Below are positions 47,455 to 58,063 of a stretch of 64,000 nucleotides of DNA, one piece after another; the first letter of the stretch is position 1, and every line of letters starts with the position of its first letter. A model generated the notes under the pieces. It worked only from the letters and a program-made list of their open reading frames with translations, was not told the DNA's origin and searched no databases. Position numbers and translations under genes: made by a program. The stretch comes from Candidatus Helarchaeota archaeon (GTDB taxonomy: Archaea > Asgardarchaeota > Lokiarchaeia > Helarchaeales > RDOG01), in contig JAHPZH010000001.1 of NCBI GenBank assembly GCA_019058315.1, forward strand, positions 1,191,432 to 1,255,431, written 5' to 3'.

Positions 47455-48258
47455 ATGGATGGAAATATTCCAATAATAAAAGTTGTAAAAGTAAAAGAGT
47501 TTGATGAAGCAAAAAGAGAATTAAAAAATCCTATTTGTATCCATGGTATGCCAGGTATGGGCATGACTGGAAAAACTGTTATGGATCACTTTATTGAAGA
47601 ATTAAAACCTAATATTAAGAAAATTTGTGAAATTTATTCAACTGCCTTTCCTGCTAATGTAATTATACAGGAAGATGGGTCGATTTCTCCACCAAAAATC
47701 ACAATTTACGCCTATGTAAATGGAAATGGAGAAAGAAAAAATGATTTAGTTTTGATAACTGGAGAAACACAACCCAATTCTGTAATTGGAACAAATAATC
47801 TTTCCATCGAAATCGTTAAAATTCTGAATGATTTAAACGTTAAGCTGTTAATTTCCCTCGCCGCTACTCCAGTTATGAACCCGAAATCTTCACCAACGGT
47901 GTATATAACTGTAACATCCAATAAACTTATAGAAGATTTTAAAAAAGCAGGTGTGAGGAAGGAATTTATAAGTGGGGTTATTACTGGAATGAATGGTATT
48001 ATCCCAGGACTTGCCAAATTTGAATATAACATTGATGGATGTGCATTATTAGCCGAAACTTATCCCCAATTTGGTAAAGATATAAATGCATCTATTTCTT
48101 TAATAAGGATATTAAACAAATATTTGAATTTAGAAATAAAGACAACAGAATTAGAGGAAAAAGCGAAGAAAGTCGAAGATTTATATCAATCTTTAGTTGA
48201 TAAGAGAAAAAGAAGAGAAAAAAGGCAAAAGAAGAAAGATTTGGGTTATATTAGTTAA
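47455..48258 (+). CDS. PAC2-family proteasome assembly chaperone-like protein
   Basis: This 267-residue protein has GMPGMGMTGKTVMDHFIEEL, GETQPNSVIG and ITGMNGIIPGLAKF, as in the archaeal PAC2 family, then a basic helical C-terminus (KRKRREKRQKKK). Eukaryotic PAC2 helps assemble proteasome alpha rings, while archaeal members are less studied. Being next to CDC48 supports a quality-control role. Confidence 0.9.
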   Translation: MDGNIPIIKVVKVKEFDEAKRELKNPICIHGMPGMGMTGKTVMDHFIEELKPNIKKICEIYSTAFPANVIIQEDGSISPPKITIYAYVNGNGERKNDLVLITGETQPNSVIGTNNLSIEIVKILNDLNVKLLISLAATPVMNPKSSPTVYITVTSNKLIEDFKKAGVRKEFISGVITGMNGIIPGLAKFEYNIDGCALLAETYPQFGKDINASISLIRILNKYLNLEIKTTELEEKAKKVEDLYQSLVDKRKRREKRQKKKDLGYIS

Positions 48259-48280
48259 GAACATCCTAGGAGGACTTTAT

Positions 48281-48772
48281 ATTTCAGTCGGAAATTATGT
48301 AAATGACACTCTAAATGTTGTAATTAATTATCTACCTTCTAATTTCAGACTCTATGAAGAAACTGGGGACGAAAAGAGTGGAAAACTAATATTTAAAAGC
48401 TTAGAAATTTATGATGAGACTTGGGGACCTTATTTAACTTTAACTTTTTCTTGGATCTCATACCCAATAGAAAATTTTCATTCTGGAGATGCAATTCAAG
48501 ATATTTTAAATTTATTCGCAAAACTTAATATGAATTTAGACGATCGAATAAATGACTATATACTCGGGCATTTTTTCCAGTCTGCTGTAGGATCTCGTAT
48601 CATACTAAAGAAAGGAACCCCATATACAGTCAAAGAAATTCATGGAATTTTATATTGTGAGCATTCACAACGTGAAATTTCTATAATAGTAGTAATAAAT
48701 AATATACAGAACATTTTTCCTAGTTGGAAAGACACAATTATTAGAATTATTAAATCAATCAAATTTCATTAA
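48281..48772 (+). CDS. Unknown protein with probable ATT start
   Basis: This protein has 163 residues from the ATT at 48281-48283. The first ATG in frame (48197) lies 62 bases inside the PAC2 gene and would add a lysine-rich shadow of that frame. A perfect AGGAGG at 48268-48273 lies seven bases before ATT, just after the PAC2 stop codon. The protein is soluble and alpha/beta, with many strands (LNVVINYLPSNF, YLTLTFSWISYP, SIIVVINN). It has no family I recognise. It is probably in the CDC48-PAC2 transcription unit. Confidence 0.75.
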   Translation: MSVGNYVNDTLNVVINYLPSNFRLYEETGDEKSGKLIFKSLEIYDETWGPYLTLTFSWISYPIENFHSGDAIQDILNLFAKLNMNLDDRINDYILGHFFQSAVGSRIILKKGTPYTVKEIHGILYCEHSQREISIIVVINNIQNIFPSWKDTIIRIIKSIKFH

Positions 48773-48816
48773 AAACAATTTAGACTTAAATAAAACAATA
48801 ACATGATGTGATATAA

Positions 48817-50190
48817 TTGAAAAAATCGAAGAAACAAACGGTAGTAGTAACTCTTGAGGAAAAGGAGAAAATAACAGTTCCTATTGTGAAATCTCCTTCC
48901 CGCATTCTAGATAAGAGATTAGGTAAAGGATTTAGTATTAAAGAAATACAAGCCGCTTCAATTCCTATTGGTGAATTTCAACGTTTAAATTTAAGAATTG
49001 ATCATAGAAGAAGAACAATTTATGATTCAAATGTAGAATATATAGGTAAGAAATATCGTGAATTATTATCTGAAGAATTAATCGAGAGAGAAGCTTTAGA
49101 TAAGTTGGAAAAACGCGAAAAAGATATAATGAAAACCCTGACAAAAATTCCTTCGATCTCAAAGAAATATGCTAAAAAACTTATTGGTGCTGGAGTGAAA
49201 TCAATCGAAAATTTAATCAAAGAAGATGCATCATCTTTAGCAATTGATATCGGGGAAAAAGAAAAAATTGTTAATCAATGGATAAAAGACGCTAAGAAAT
49301 TTAAAAGTTTACTAGAATTAGATAGTTCAATTAATAATTTAACTCAAATTGATATTTTAAACGAAGAAAAAGCAAAACTTATGGCTTCCATTGGAATAGT
49401 TAACCTTGAAATCCTCGCAGAAGAAGAAGCTTCAGTACTTTCAAAGGATCTAGGAGTTTCAGAGTATTTAGCTAACGAATGGATAAACAAGGCAAATGCT
49501 TTAATAAAAAAAGACGTTAAAGGCAAAAAAGTTGAGAAAAAGAAAAAAGAAGTTAAGAAAAGAGAAGAACCTCTTGCCAAAGTTACTAAAAAGGCTAAAA
49601 TTAAACCCATAGAATTAAGTCTAAAGGATATTAGTGGAATTGGTAAAAAAGATTTGAATAAATTAGAAACTTTAGAAATTACCACATTAAAACAATTAGC
49701 TGATGAAGATCCTCTGGAGATTTCGTCTATTTTGGGTGTTGGAAAAGATCAAGTGTTTGGGTGGATTAATAAGGCTAGAGAACTCCTAGGAATGCCTAAA
49801 TTAGAAGAGATAAAGAAGAAGAAAGCTCCGAAAATTAAAAAAATCGAAAAAGAAGAAGTAGTTATGGAAGAAACCGTAGATTTTTCTACTCTTGAAGAAG
49901 AGCTTGAGGAACAAATTGAGGAGGAATTAATAGAAAAAGAACAAGAAGAGCCTGAAACAAGTGAGATTCAAAAGAAATTTGTGATTTCTGAAGAAGATAA
50001 AAAAGAAATTCTAAAAGAACTTCTTAAAATTAAAGGTGTTGGTAAAGTAAGTGGTGAGAAATTGATAAATGCAGGTATTAGATCTATCCAAGATCTTATT
50101 GAAGCTAATTTAAAGGAATTATCCTCAAGTACAGATATTAAAGAACAAAAACTCCAGAATTTTATTGACGAAGCAAAAAAATTGGAATAA
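48817..50190 (+). CDS. L13e-like domain fused to helix-hairpin-helix repeats
   Basis: This 457-residue protein starts at TTG. Residues ~25-85 resemble ribosomal protein eL13 (LGKGFSIKEIQAASI, then LRIDHRRRTIYDSNVEYI). After that come four helix-hairpin-helix units at about 110-155, 165-225, 265-325 and 405-457. Each has a core like LKIKGVGKVSGEKLINAG and a helix such as VNQWIKDAKKF. Basic and acidic linkers separate them. HhH repeats bind DNA or RNA. A stand-alone eL13 is about 100-200 residues, so this is a lineage-specific fusion or a relative with a different job. Confidence 0.8.
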   Translation: MKKSKKQTVVVTLEEKEKITVPIVKSPSRILDKRLGKGFSIKEIQAASIPIGEFQRLNLRIDHRRRTIYDSNVEYIGKKYRELLSEELIEREALDKLEKREKDIMKTLTKIPSISKKYAKKLIGAGVKSIENLIKEDASSLAIDIGEKEKIVNQWIKDAKKFKSLLELDSSINNLTQIDILNEEKAKLMASIGIVNLEILAEEEASVLSKDLGVSEYLANEWINKANALIKKDVKGKKVEKKKKEVKKREEPLAKVTKKAKIKPIELSLKDISGIGKKDLNKLETLEITTLKQLADEDPLEISSILGVGKDQVFGWINKARELLGMPKLEEIKKKKAPKIKKIEKEEVVMEETVDFSTLEEELEEQIEEELIEKEQEEPETSEIQKKFVISEEDKKEILKELLKIKGVGKVSGEKLINAGIRSIQDLIEANLKELSSSTDIKEQKLQNFIDEAKKLE

Positions 50191-50526
50191 TATACTTGAT
50201 TAATTTTATAATTTAGAAATTATTTTTTTATTTTTTTATTAAACATTATACTAAGTATTATAATTCTGTTAAATACGTTATTTAACTCTATATTATAGAT
50301 TTTAAATTAAATTATTTTGATTTAATTTTTATATCCACACTTCTTTTCTTTAAAAATGTATTAAAATTTGAATTAATGGTGGTGTTCATTTACTCTCTGA
50401 AATTAGATACATTAAGACATATATAGTCATTCAAAGAAAAAAGATTTAAACTACTTATCTTCATGTTTATTCGGATCATGTCCAATTTTCTTTTAAATTG
50501 CATAATTTTCAAGTGAGCGAATAAAG
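50191..50526 (+). other. Intergenic region, no gene seen
   Basis: These 336 bp are AT-rich, with no open frame of merit, tRNA-like fold or repeat. The 3' part probably holds the promoter of the coiled-coil gene, whose TTG start at 50527 follows a GTGAG. Confidence 0.5.
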
Positions 50527-51969
50527 TTGATCGAAAATAGCGATGATTTAGAGAGATTACTAAAATTAACAAAAAAAATGAGTGTAAAAATAGCTCAACT
50601 TAGTCCAGAATCTCAATTTTCCGCTCAACTGGAGAGATTAACTTTTATTAACCAAGATTTTGAAAATATAATTGGGGAATATAAACAACAAACAGATCAA
50701 GTCACAAAACTCGTGCAAAAGATTTCTAATTTAGAAAAAGAAGTAGACGAGCACCGAACAAGATTTGATTCTAAAGCAAAATCAACAATAACTCAAATTC
50801 AAAAAGAGAAAGGAGATTTAGAATCTGATCTTGAAAAAATTTCTGAGGATTATATAAAAGCAAATAATGAAATAGCAACTCAGAAGGAATTAATCAATAA
50901 ACTTATTATAGAAAATGAAAGAATCAACAATAAGCTTGTGGGAGAGTGGAAAGCTAGTCAAGTTCTGCGGAAAACTCTGCAAAGAGAACGTGATATGCGA
51001 GAGGACTTAAATAATCAAATTAATGAACTAAAACGCACATTAAGAAGATTACAAAGACGTTTAAGCCGAGGTGGAAGGTTATTTGGACTTCATATCCCAG
51101 TAGAAAGAATAGAAGAATCGGAGGTTTCTGGAAAAGAGGGAATTGATAAAGAACAAATTGAGCAGTTGAAGTTCGAATTACAAAAACGGATGGATAAAAT
51201 TACCGAACTTGAGATGAAAAATCGAGAATTGAAAGGTCAAATTATAAAATCGCCCACTAAGGATTTGGAATTACAAATTCAATCCTATAAAAAAGATTTG
51301 GACGTCAAAACGGGAAAAATTGCGACTTTTGAAGCAGAAAGAAAAAAATTAGAACAACAAATTGGAATTTTGCAAAATCGCATTACTGATTTACAAGTCA
51401 ATTTTCAAGAACAGAGTAAAACCATAAACGATAGAGAAAAACGAATAGGTGATCTGGAAAAAACTATGCGCCTTGGAATTCATGAAAAAAGTGCTCGTGA
51501 TTTAATTGTAAATTTACAGGAGAAAAACAAAGAATTACAAGCAAGTTTAAGAGATAAAGAAAGAGATATTAAAAATTTAGATAAAAATGCTTTCTTTTAT
51601 AAACAACAATTAGACGTCGTTAAAGGACAAGTTCAAACTTTATATGCTAAAAATAGAGAATTATTGACAAGATTACAACAAGGGGGATCTATATCAGAAG
51701 CAGAAATTAGAAGAAGTGTAGATATATTTGAGGGAGAAAGCCCATTTGATAAAGATATGAAAGATCAGCAACATAAATTAAAAAGATTAGAGAGCAGAAC
51801 CGAAAGTTTAGAACAAGAGGTTTCAGATCTTCGATTTGCACTTCATAGTAAAGATGCTAAAATAGAAGAATTAAACCAGATTATGAATGAATTAAAAGTA
51901 GTTTTAGCAAAAGCTAAAATCGAAATTGGCCCTAAAGGGAAAAAAGGAAAGAAGACCAAGCGTAATTAG
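50527..51969 (+). CDS. Long coiled-coil protein
   Basis: This 480-residue protein is almost wholly coiled coil with heptad repeats, interrupted near residue 180 by a short basic and glycine segment (RRLQRRLSRGGRLFGLHIP). The C-terminus is strongly basic (KGKKGKKTKRN). It has no membrane segment. It precedes the 2021-residue receptor-like gene by nine bases, so it is probably co-expressed and may be its cytosolic partner. SMC-like ATPase motifs are absent. Confidence 0.85.
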   Translation: MIENSDDLERLLKLTKKMSVKIAQLSPESQFSAQLERLTFINQDFENIIGEYKQQTDQVTKLVQKISNLEKEVDEHRTRFDSKAKSTITQIQKEKGDLESDLEKISEDYIKANNEIATQKELINKLIIENERINNKLVGEWKASQVLRKTLQRERDMREDLNNQINELKRTLRRLQRRLSRGGRLFGLHIPVERIEESEVSGKEGIDKEQIEQLKFELQKRMDKITELEMKNRELKGQIIKSPTKDLELQIQSYKKDLDVKTGKIATFEAERKKLEQQIGILQNRITDLQVNFQEQSKTINDREKRIGDLEKTMRLGIHEKSARDLIVNLQEKNKELQASLRDKERDIKNLDKNAFFYKQQLDVVKGQVQTLYAKNRELLTRLQQGGSISEAEIRRSVDIFEGESPFDKDMKDQQHKLKRLESRTESLEQEVSDLRFALHSKDAKIEELNQIMNELKVVLAKAKIEIGPKGKKGKKTKRN

Positions 51970-51978
51970 GTTATTTTT

Positions 51979-54900
51979 ATGAAGAGAGATAAGAAACTTA
52001 TAATATTAATTTATATATTCTTTTTATCCTCCTTATTCTTTATCCCAATCAATAATTTTAATAATTCTGACATTTTTAATAACTCAATTTTTAAAAAGAA
52101 CGCAATTAAAAAAGATTATATAATTAAATCTGATAGTGTTAATTCAATAAGCCTTCAAGGAACAGGATCAAATCTTAAAGGTGAAGAATATCCTTATAAT
52201 GTGAGTAATGAACAAGGACTTATTAATAATGATGAAATTAATTGGAGTGTTCCCAATACTTATTCTGGAAAAGAATTTTGGGTTAAAATTGAGAATTTAA
52301 CAGCGAACGGTTCCTTTACTAGTCCACAAAACGCAGATCAAGCTGTCATATTTGAGGGGGACTATGCTAGTGGAAGTATTGGAGACACTAACACTACGGA
52401 CGGTAATTATTATCAAGTAAATGATGATATAACACCATCTCAAGATGCACTTGATTTTGATTTTGAATTTGACATTAGTGGAATTTCTAAAACTGATGTA
52501 AATTCAATCTTTTTTTATGTTGTAGGTCAAAGATCTATTTTGGGACAAGATGTTCAAATTCGCATATATAATTTTTCTAGTTTAAGTTATGTGAATATTG
52601 GTACTATCACAAATTTTTTTACATGGGATACCGACTTCGGTACAATATATGGTAATGATTGTTTTGATAATTCTGATCCTCGAATTAGATTGAATTTTTA
52701 TAGTTCGGATTTGGATGGTAATTATGTTAGATTGGATCATGTTTATGTTATAGTCAATTACAGTGTATCCTTTGTATCTGTCAATCCAGAAACTATTAAT
52801 TTCCGAGTTCGACATGAAAGTACGAATTATCCAATAACTTCAGCTAATTTTAATTCTACAACGATTCAAGGAAATTGGTTAGCACCAACAACTGAAACTT
52901 TTACGTTTTTATCGGACTATTCCGCCAACTTTGATATTGAGACTATTTTCCTATTAAATAAATCTAGAAATGCAGATATTTACTATTATTTGGCAGGAAA
53001 TGAGAATTTTGAAAATACTTGGAAGGTAAATTATTCTGTTGGTTCCATACCATCAGGTTATCAAAATATAAATTTTACAGTAAATCTTCCGAATGATTGG
53101 GAATATTTAAATACTACAGCTCCAGACGGGTCCGATAATACAGCACAAACAAACACTGTAATTATTGGTAATAAATTAGTAGTATCAGTTAGCTCGAGTG
53201 CTATAGATCCATTTGTAGCACAATTACCATTAAATTGGTCAATTTGGGCTAATTCTTCTAATTATATCTCAACAATTCAATTTTTTCAATATCCGGATTT
53301 TGTAACTCCAATGCTAAGTCCAATTATTTACAATTTAACGGATAATATGACAGTCAAGTGTCCATTAAGCACTCCTACAAATTCTCCTTCTAGCGCAAAT
53401 TTAACTATATTTAATAGTACAGATGATATAGTCCATCAAGAATTAAATGTTGATGTAATTGGAAGTACAATAACATTTACAGGTTGGAATACATCAAAAT
53501 ATAATTCGAATGGACAATACAAAGCTCAAGTTACGTGGTTTAATGGAACGCAAATAGGATTTAAGAACTCAACATTTTGGTGTGTTTATAAAACTACTGT
53601 GCAAATGGTAGTTCCGAGTTTAAATCCGTTTGATTGGGGTTTTAACCGGACTCTTGAAGTAACTGTAAGATTCTTAAATACTTTTACAAACCAAGGAATT
53701 CCAGGAGCTAGTATTGCTCAATATATTTTTAATAGTAGCATATCTCAAAATTTATTTGATAAATCAAATGGTAATTATAATTTAACCGAAACAAATATGG
53801 AACTAGACTTAAAACCCCATGATTTATTCATAAATTTTTCTAAATTCGGCTATCATAATATAACAAATTTCCATATCGTGGTAAATATAATTAATGATAC
53901 AGAATTAAATTTAATAGTTGAAAATTTTACTCTACAATTAACCAATCCTACTATTATTAATTCATATTTTCCTGAGAATATTACAATAACTGCAAATTAC
54001 ACTCAATTATGGGTTACTCTGCCGAATCCTTTAACTAATGCAATATTGAACATTTCAATAAATGAGAATTATTATGCAGATATGATTCCAAAAATTGGAC
54101 AACCTGGACTTTATTACTTAATTATTAATTCATCAGACTTGGTTTTTTCATTCTTTGATATTGGACAAAATAATATAACTATTTCTGCGTGGAAGAATGG
54201 CTATTTTCCACATGTAAAAACTTTTTTATGGAATATAATCGAAACACCTACGAGTTTATCAGCAAATATTTCTACACATGCCGATTATGGAGGTATACCC
54301 TTCAAGGTCGAACTTTATTTTAATAATACTTATCATAATTATAAATATAACATCACAGATGCGAATTTTACGATAAAATTTGGCGTTAGTCAGACATTTT
54401 ATGAGTTACATAATGACAATATTACAAATTACTACAATGGAACTTATATAATAGCAATTTCCTTTGATATCTATAATTACAACTATAATTTTCAGTTAAA
54501 TATAACTGCATGGCGACCGGGTTACGATAATAAGACGGTTTCGATAGACACTGCAATTTGGGTTTATAATACTTCCATTGTTTACTGGGATTATTCTTCA
54601 ATTATACCACTCTACGCAAATCAGACCATTGATATTGGGTTGAATCGATCAATTTTTGGAAATTTCACATTTCCTATTGGGATTCAACCTGACATCGATG
54701 TTAAAATTAATCAAACATATGGAGTTTTTTGGGAAAATATCACCAATGAAGGAAATTATACAATTACTTTAATTACAGATCATGATATTTCAAACATTAA
54801 TGCAAGCATACAGAAGGTTAATATTACAATAAATAAGACAAATCATAAAATTATCTTCTTATTATCAAGTTTTATAATTAGAGAAAATAATACCCGAGCA

Positions 54901-57900
54901 TATATTACTCAAAGTTATGAAGATTTTAATTTTCTTAAATTTGAATACGGTAATTGGTATGACCTTAATATTTATCTTAATCAGACACTAGATATCTTCG
55001 TAAATTATACAAATAACGAAACAGGTCCAAATTATAAACTACAAAATGAGACTAATGACAATATTGACATTAATATAGATTTGTATAATAGAACTGACAT
55101 GAGTTGGATGGGTTATTATAATGCAACAGCATATATAAGCAATCAGTTTAATATAACCATAGATCCTACAAAATATAATCTTTTAGTTGGTGATTATTTT
55201 CTAAATATTTCTTTTAAGAAATTTAATTACGAAAGAGCTTATATATTTGTAAACCTTTCAGTGAATCCATGGCGTTCCTATCTTATTCCAATAGGTCAAG
55301 CAGGAATTAATACAACGATTAATCAATGGCAAGATCAAACAATTATATTTCGAGCAAATTACTCTAAAATAATTTTTAATAAGACTTCTCCACGTTTTGG
55401 AATTGTTGAAGTCGTCACGGATGCAATTCAATGGAATGCTGTGATAAATTACACAATTAAAACTTTAACAAATCAAACTATTAAGACAGGTTCTAATCTA
55501 TCATATAATAACATTACAAAATTATGGGAACTAACCGAAATAGTGTATTTGAAATCAGATTTAAATAATACAATTCCACCAGGTTTATATAAGATATGGT
55601 TGAATTCTAGTGGAAATAATATTGCCCCAATGAACGCTATAATCAATTTACGAGTTTTGGAATGGCTTCCTTCAGAAATTATTTTTCTTTCTCCCCCTGA
55701 AATTTCTGAAGATGGTATGTTACTTATATTCTTACAATATAAGGCAAATAATACACCAATTCAACAGGCATTAAGTCTAAAATTGACTTTAATTTTAGAG
55801 GGAGGGCTACCTATTCCATTAGATTTCTCAATAAAAACAGGCTCGGATGGATCTCTCCAAACATCTTTACCCGTATTTGCGGGTGTTAAATCTATTTTAT
55901 GTTGGGTAGAATTTATGGGCACGAATGATTCGTATCCTAAATGGTCTATAAAACCAAGTCAATCTATTCCATTATCTACTTCAATAACATCAATATGGAC
56001 ATCACTAGTTCCGATATTTGTTATTGCAGTAGTTGTTTTTATAGGTGTAATAACAATATATGTCATAAATAGGAAAGTTAGAGTAAAAAGACAATCGAAA
56101 GTAATGGTGGAAGCAGAAAAGACCTTTGATTATTTTAATGATCTAATTAGCCTTCGTAAAATATACATAATGCATAAGAAATTACAAACAACTATTTTTC
56201 AACAAAATTATAACATGGAAGATTTTAATGATTTTACTAATAAAGCATTAATAAATATGATCAAAGGATTTGGGAAAGGCAAATCAGGTTATAGTGCTTC
56301 GTTAGATTTAGTTCGTTTTCAAGATTTGGTGATAATAATTGATGATGGAGATTTAACAAGGACTGCCTTTATTTTATCTAAGCTTCCTACTAATAAGTTC
56401 TTAAAAGGAATAGTTCGTTTCCTTCAATTTTTTGAAATAAATAATTATGATATTTTGAAAAAAGATGGGCAATTTGCAAAAGAAAGTAAAATTGAAAGAC
56501 TTTTAGATTATATTTTTGAAATTTCAATAATTTTACCTTATAGGGTTACTATGAAAGGTATGAATATGAAGTTAAATGCTTTTAGAAGCCAATTAGTAAT
56601 GACCGCATATGAATGCTCTCCAGAGGGATATTTCTTCATAGCTGATCTCTTCCAAAAAACCTTAAAAAAATCAGTAATACCAGAAATGATGATTTTCAAG
56701 GAGATTTCGTATTTAATTGATAGACGTGCATTTATTCTTTATTCATTAAAGCAATTAAAAGAGAAAGGTGGAAAAATTAAATATATATCAACAAAAGAAG
56801 TTAAATTTGGGAAGCCGGAAGAAAAATTAAAAGAAACTCCAAAGGGCGGTGAGGAACCTATAGATGAAGAATACATTACTCCCGTAACAGCACGTATAAT
56901 GGAGGATTATGAATTTCCAGAACCTACTTTACCAACTAAATTACTAACAACTGAATTAGATACATTCGAAGAACCTTTGATTGAAGAAGAAATTGATGAG
57001 GATGGAAAAACTCCCTTTGAATTAATTGTAGAAAAAGAGTTCGAAAAACCATCAATAGAAGAAAAAGTTGAAATTATAGAACCTGAAATTAAAAAAGTTG
57101 ATATTGAAAAAAAGGTAATTCCAAAAAAAACAATTACTATTAAACCAATCCCTATTAAACCTGTTATTAAGCCTAAACCAATAGAAGTTATAAAAATAAA
57201 ACCCAAACCAATTAAGATAATTAAACCTGTTGAAAAACCTGAGCCAATTATTAAAAAGATTAAACCAAAACTCATACAAGAGGAACTAAAACCTAGTAAA
57301 TTTATTCAAATAGGTGAAATTGAAGATAAAAAAATTGATAAGACCGTAATCGATGTTGTTAATAGAACTAATAAACTTATTACTACAATGGATGAAATTG
57401 AGAAGTATATTGGAAAGTCAGTAAAAGAAATTGTGGCAAATAAAGAAGATATAGATGCTATTACGCTTGAAGTCTTGAAAATATTTGAAGATAAAAACCT
57501 AATTATTGAAAATGAAATTGAAACTGCAAAAACTAAGTTAAAGAGTGCAGAAAAAATTGTAGAAAAGCTATTATTTTATTTAATTGATATTGAAAAAGAA
57601 CTTGAGAAAAGTGACAAAGAATTTAGTATAATATCAAAAGATATTAGATTAATAAGAAAGAAATTTGAAAAACAATCTAAATCCGAAGTGGAAATAGATT
57701 TACAAAAACTAGATCAAGTTCAGCAAAAATTAACTGAAATTGATGATAAAATTGTCAAATCGCTAGAAGTAAGAGAAAAATTTGAAGCTAGTCTCAACGA
57801 ATCAGCTAAAATAGTTGAAAAACTTGATGATAAAATCAAAGATTTAGAGAAAAATATGGAATCAGATAAGATTGAAAAACAAGAAATTATAGACGAAAAA

Positions 57901-58044
57901 GCTAAAACATACGATTTGAAACTCCATTGCCCATCTTGTAATAAAATAATTGAAGATAGGGAATTAAACCTTCTTAAAAAGGGCTTCACTCCAGAATGTC
58001 CAGCATGTGGGAAAGTTTTAAAACCATCGGAATTTGATCTGTAA
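51979..58044 (+). CDS. Giant receptor-like membrane protein
   Basis: This 2021-residue protein begins with a signal peptide or anchor (LIILIYIFFLSSLFFIPI, residues ~8-25). An extracellular region of ~1300 residues follows, rich in Asn, Ser, Thr and Tyr, with many N-x-S/T sequons and repeated beta-sandwich-like segments. One membrane helix is at ~1342-1365 (PIFVIAVVVFIGVITIYVI). The cytosolic part has a longin-like domain (~1385-1560, beginning RKIYIMHKKLQTTIFQQN), a Pro/Lys/Ile repeat linker (~1700-1765), coiled coils (~1775-1970) and a C-terminal zinc ribbon (CPSC...CPAC). The layout suggests a sensor that signals through the longin module; that is inference. Confidence 0.85.
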   Translation: MKRDKKLIILIYIFFLSSLFFIPINNFNNSDIFNNSIFKKNAIKKDYIIKSDSVNSISLQGTGSNLKGEEYPYNVSNEQGLINNDEINWSVPNTYSGKEFWVKIENLTANGSFTSPQNADQAVIFEGDYASGSIGDTNTTDGNYYQVNDDITPSQDALDFDFEFDISGISKTDVNSIFFYVVGQRSILGQDVQIRIYNFSSLSYVNIGTITNFFTWDTDFGTIYGNDCFDNSDPRIRLNFYSSDLDGNYVRLDHVYVIVNYSVSFVSVNPETINFRVRHESTNYPITSANFNSTTIQGNWLAPTTETFTFLSDYSANFDIETIFLLNKSRNADIYYYLAGNENFENTWKVNYSVGSIPSGYQNINFTVNLPNDWEYLNTTAPDGSDNTAQTNTVIIGNKLVVSVSSSAIDPFVAQLPLNWSIWANSSNYISTIQFFQYPDFVTPMLSPIIYNLTDNMTVKCPLSTPTNSPSSANLTIFNSTDDIVHQELNVDVIGSTITFTGWNTSKYNSNGQYKAQVTWFNGTQIGFKNSTFWCVYKTTVQMVVPSLNPFDWGFNRTLEVTVRFLNTFTNQGIPGASIAQYIFNSSISQNLFDKSNGNYNLTETNMELDLKPHDLFINFSKFGYHNITNFHIVVNIINDTELNLIVENFTLQLTNPTIINSYFPENITITANYTQLWVTLPNPLTNAILNISINENYYADMIPKIGQPGLYYLIINSSDLVFSFFDIGQNNITISAWKNGYFPHVKTFLWNIIETPTSLSANISTHADYGGIPFKVELYFNNTYHNYKYNITDANFTIKFGVSQTFYELHNDNITNYYNGTYIIAISFDIYNYNYNFQLNITAWRPGYDNKTVSIDTAIWVYNTSIVYWDYSSIIPLYANQTIDIGLNRSIFGNFTFPIGIQPDIDVKINQTYGVFWENITNEGNYTITLITDHDISNINASIQKVNITINKTNHKIIFLLSSFIIRENNTRAYITQSYEDFNFLKFEYGNWYDLNIYLNQTLDIFVNYTNNETGPNYKLQNETNDNIDINIDLYNRTDMSWMGYYNATAYISNQFNITIDPTKYNLLVGDYFLNISFKKFNYERAYIFVNLSVNPWRSYLIPIGQAGINTTINQWQDQTIIFRANYSKIIFNKTSPRFGIVEVVTDAIQWNAVINYTIKTLTNQTIKTGSNLSYNNITKLWELTEIVYLKSDLNNTIPPGLYKIWLNSSGNNIAPMNAIINLRVLEWLPSEIIFLSPPEISEDGMLLIFLQYKANNTPIQQALSLKLTLILEGGLPIPLDFSIKTGSDGSLQTSLPVFAGVKSILCWVEFMGTNDSYPKWSIKPSQSIPLSTSITSIWTSLVPIFVIAVVVFIGVITIYVINRKVRVKRQSKVMVEAEKTFDYFNDLISLRKIYIMHKKLQTTIFQQNYNMEDFNDFTNKALINMIKGFGKGKSGYSASLDLVRFQDLVIIIDDGDLTRTAFILSKLPTNKFLKGIVRFLQFFEINNYDILKKDGQFAKESKIERLLDYIFEISIILPYRVTMKGMNMKLNAFRSQLVMTAYECSPEGYFFIADLFQKTLKKSVIPEMMIFKEISYLIDRRAFILYSLKQLKEKGGKIKYISTKEVKFGKPEEKLKETPKGGEEPIDEEYITPVTARIMEDYEFPEPTLPTKLLTTELDTFEEPLIEEEIDEDGKTPFELIVEKEFEKPSIEEKVEIIEPEIKKVDIEKKVIPKKTITIKPIPIKPVIKPKPIEVIKIKPKPIKIIKPVEKPEPIIKKIKPKLIQEELKPSKFIQIGEIEDKKIDKTVIDVVNRTNKLITTMDEIEKYIGKSVKEIVANKEDIDAITLEVLKIFEDKNLIIENEIETAKTKLKSAEKIVEKLLFYLIDIEKELEKSDKEFSIISKDIRLIRKKFEKQSKSEVEIDLQKLDQVQQKLTEIDDKIVKSLEVREKFEASLNESAKIVEKLDDKIKDLEKNMESDKIEKQEIIDEKAKTYDLKLHCPSCNKIIEDRELNLLKKGFTPECPACGKVLKPSEFDL

Positions 58045-58063
58045 ATCATTTTGTGGAATCAAA

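Noticed and set aside
48197..48280. N-terminal extension MIREKEEKKGKRRK of the gene after PAC2
   Set aside because: It is an out-of-frame reading of the lysine-rich PAC2 tail; the AGGAGG lies downstream of it and points to the ATT at 48281.
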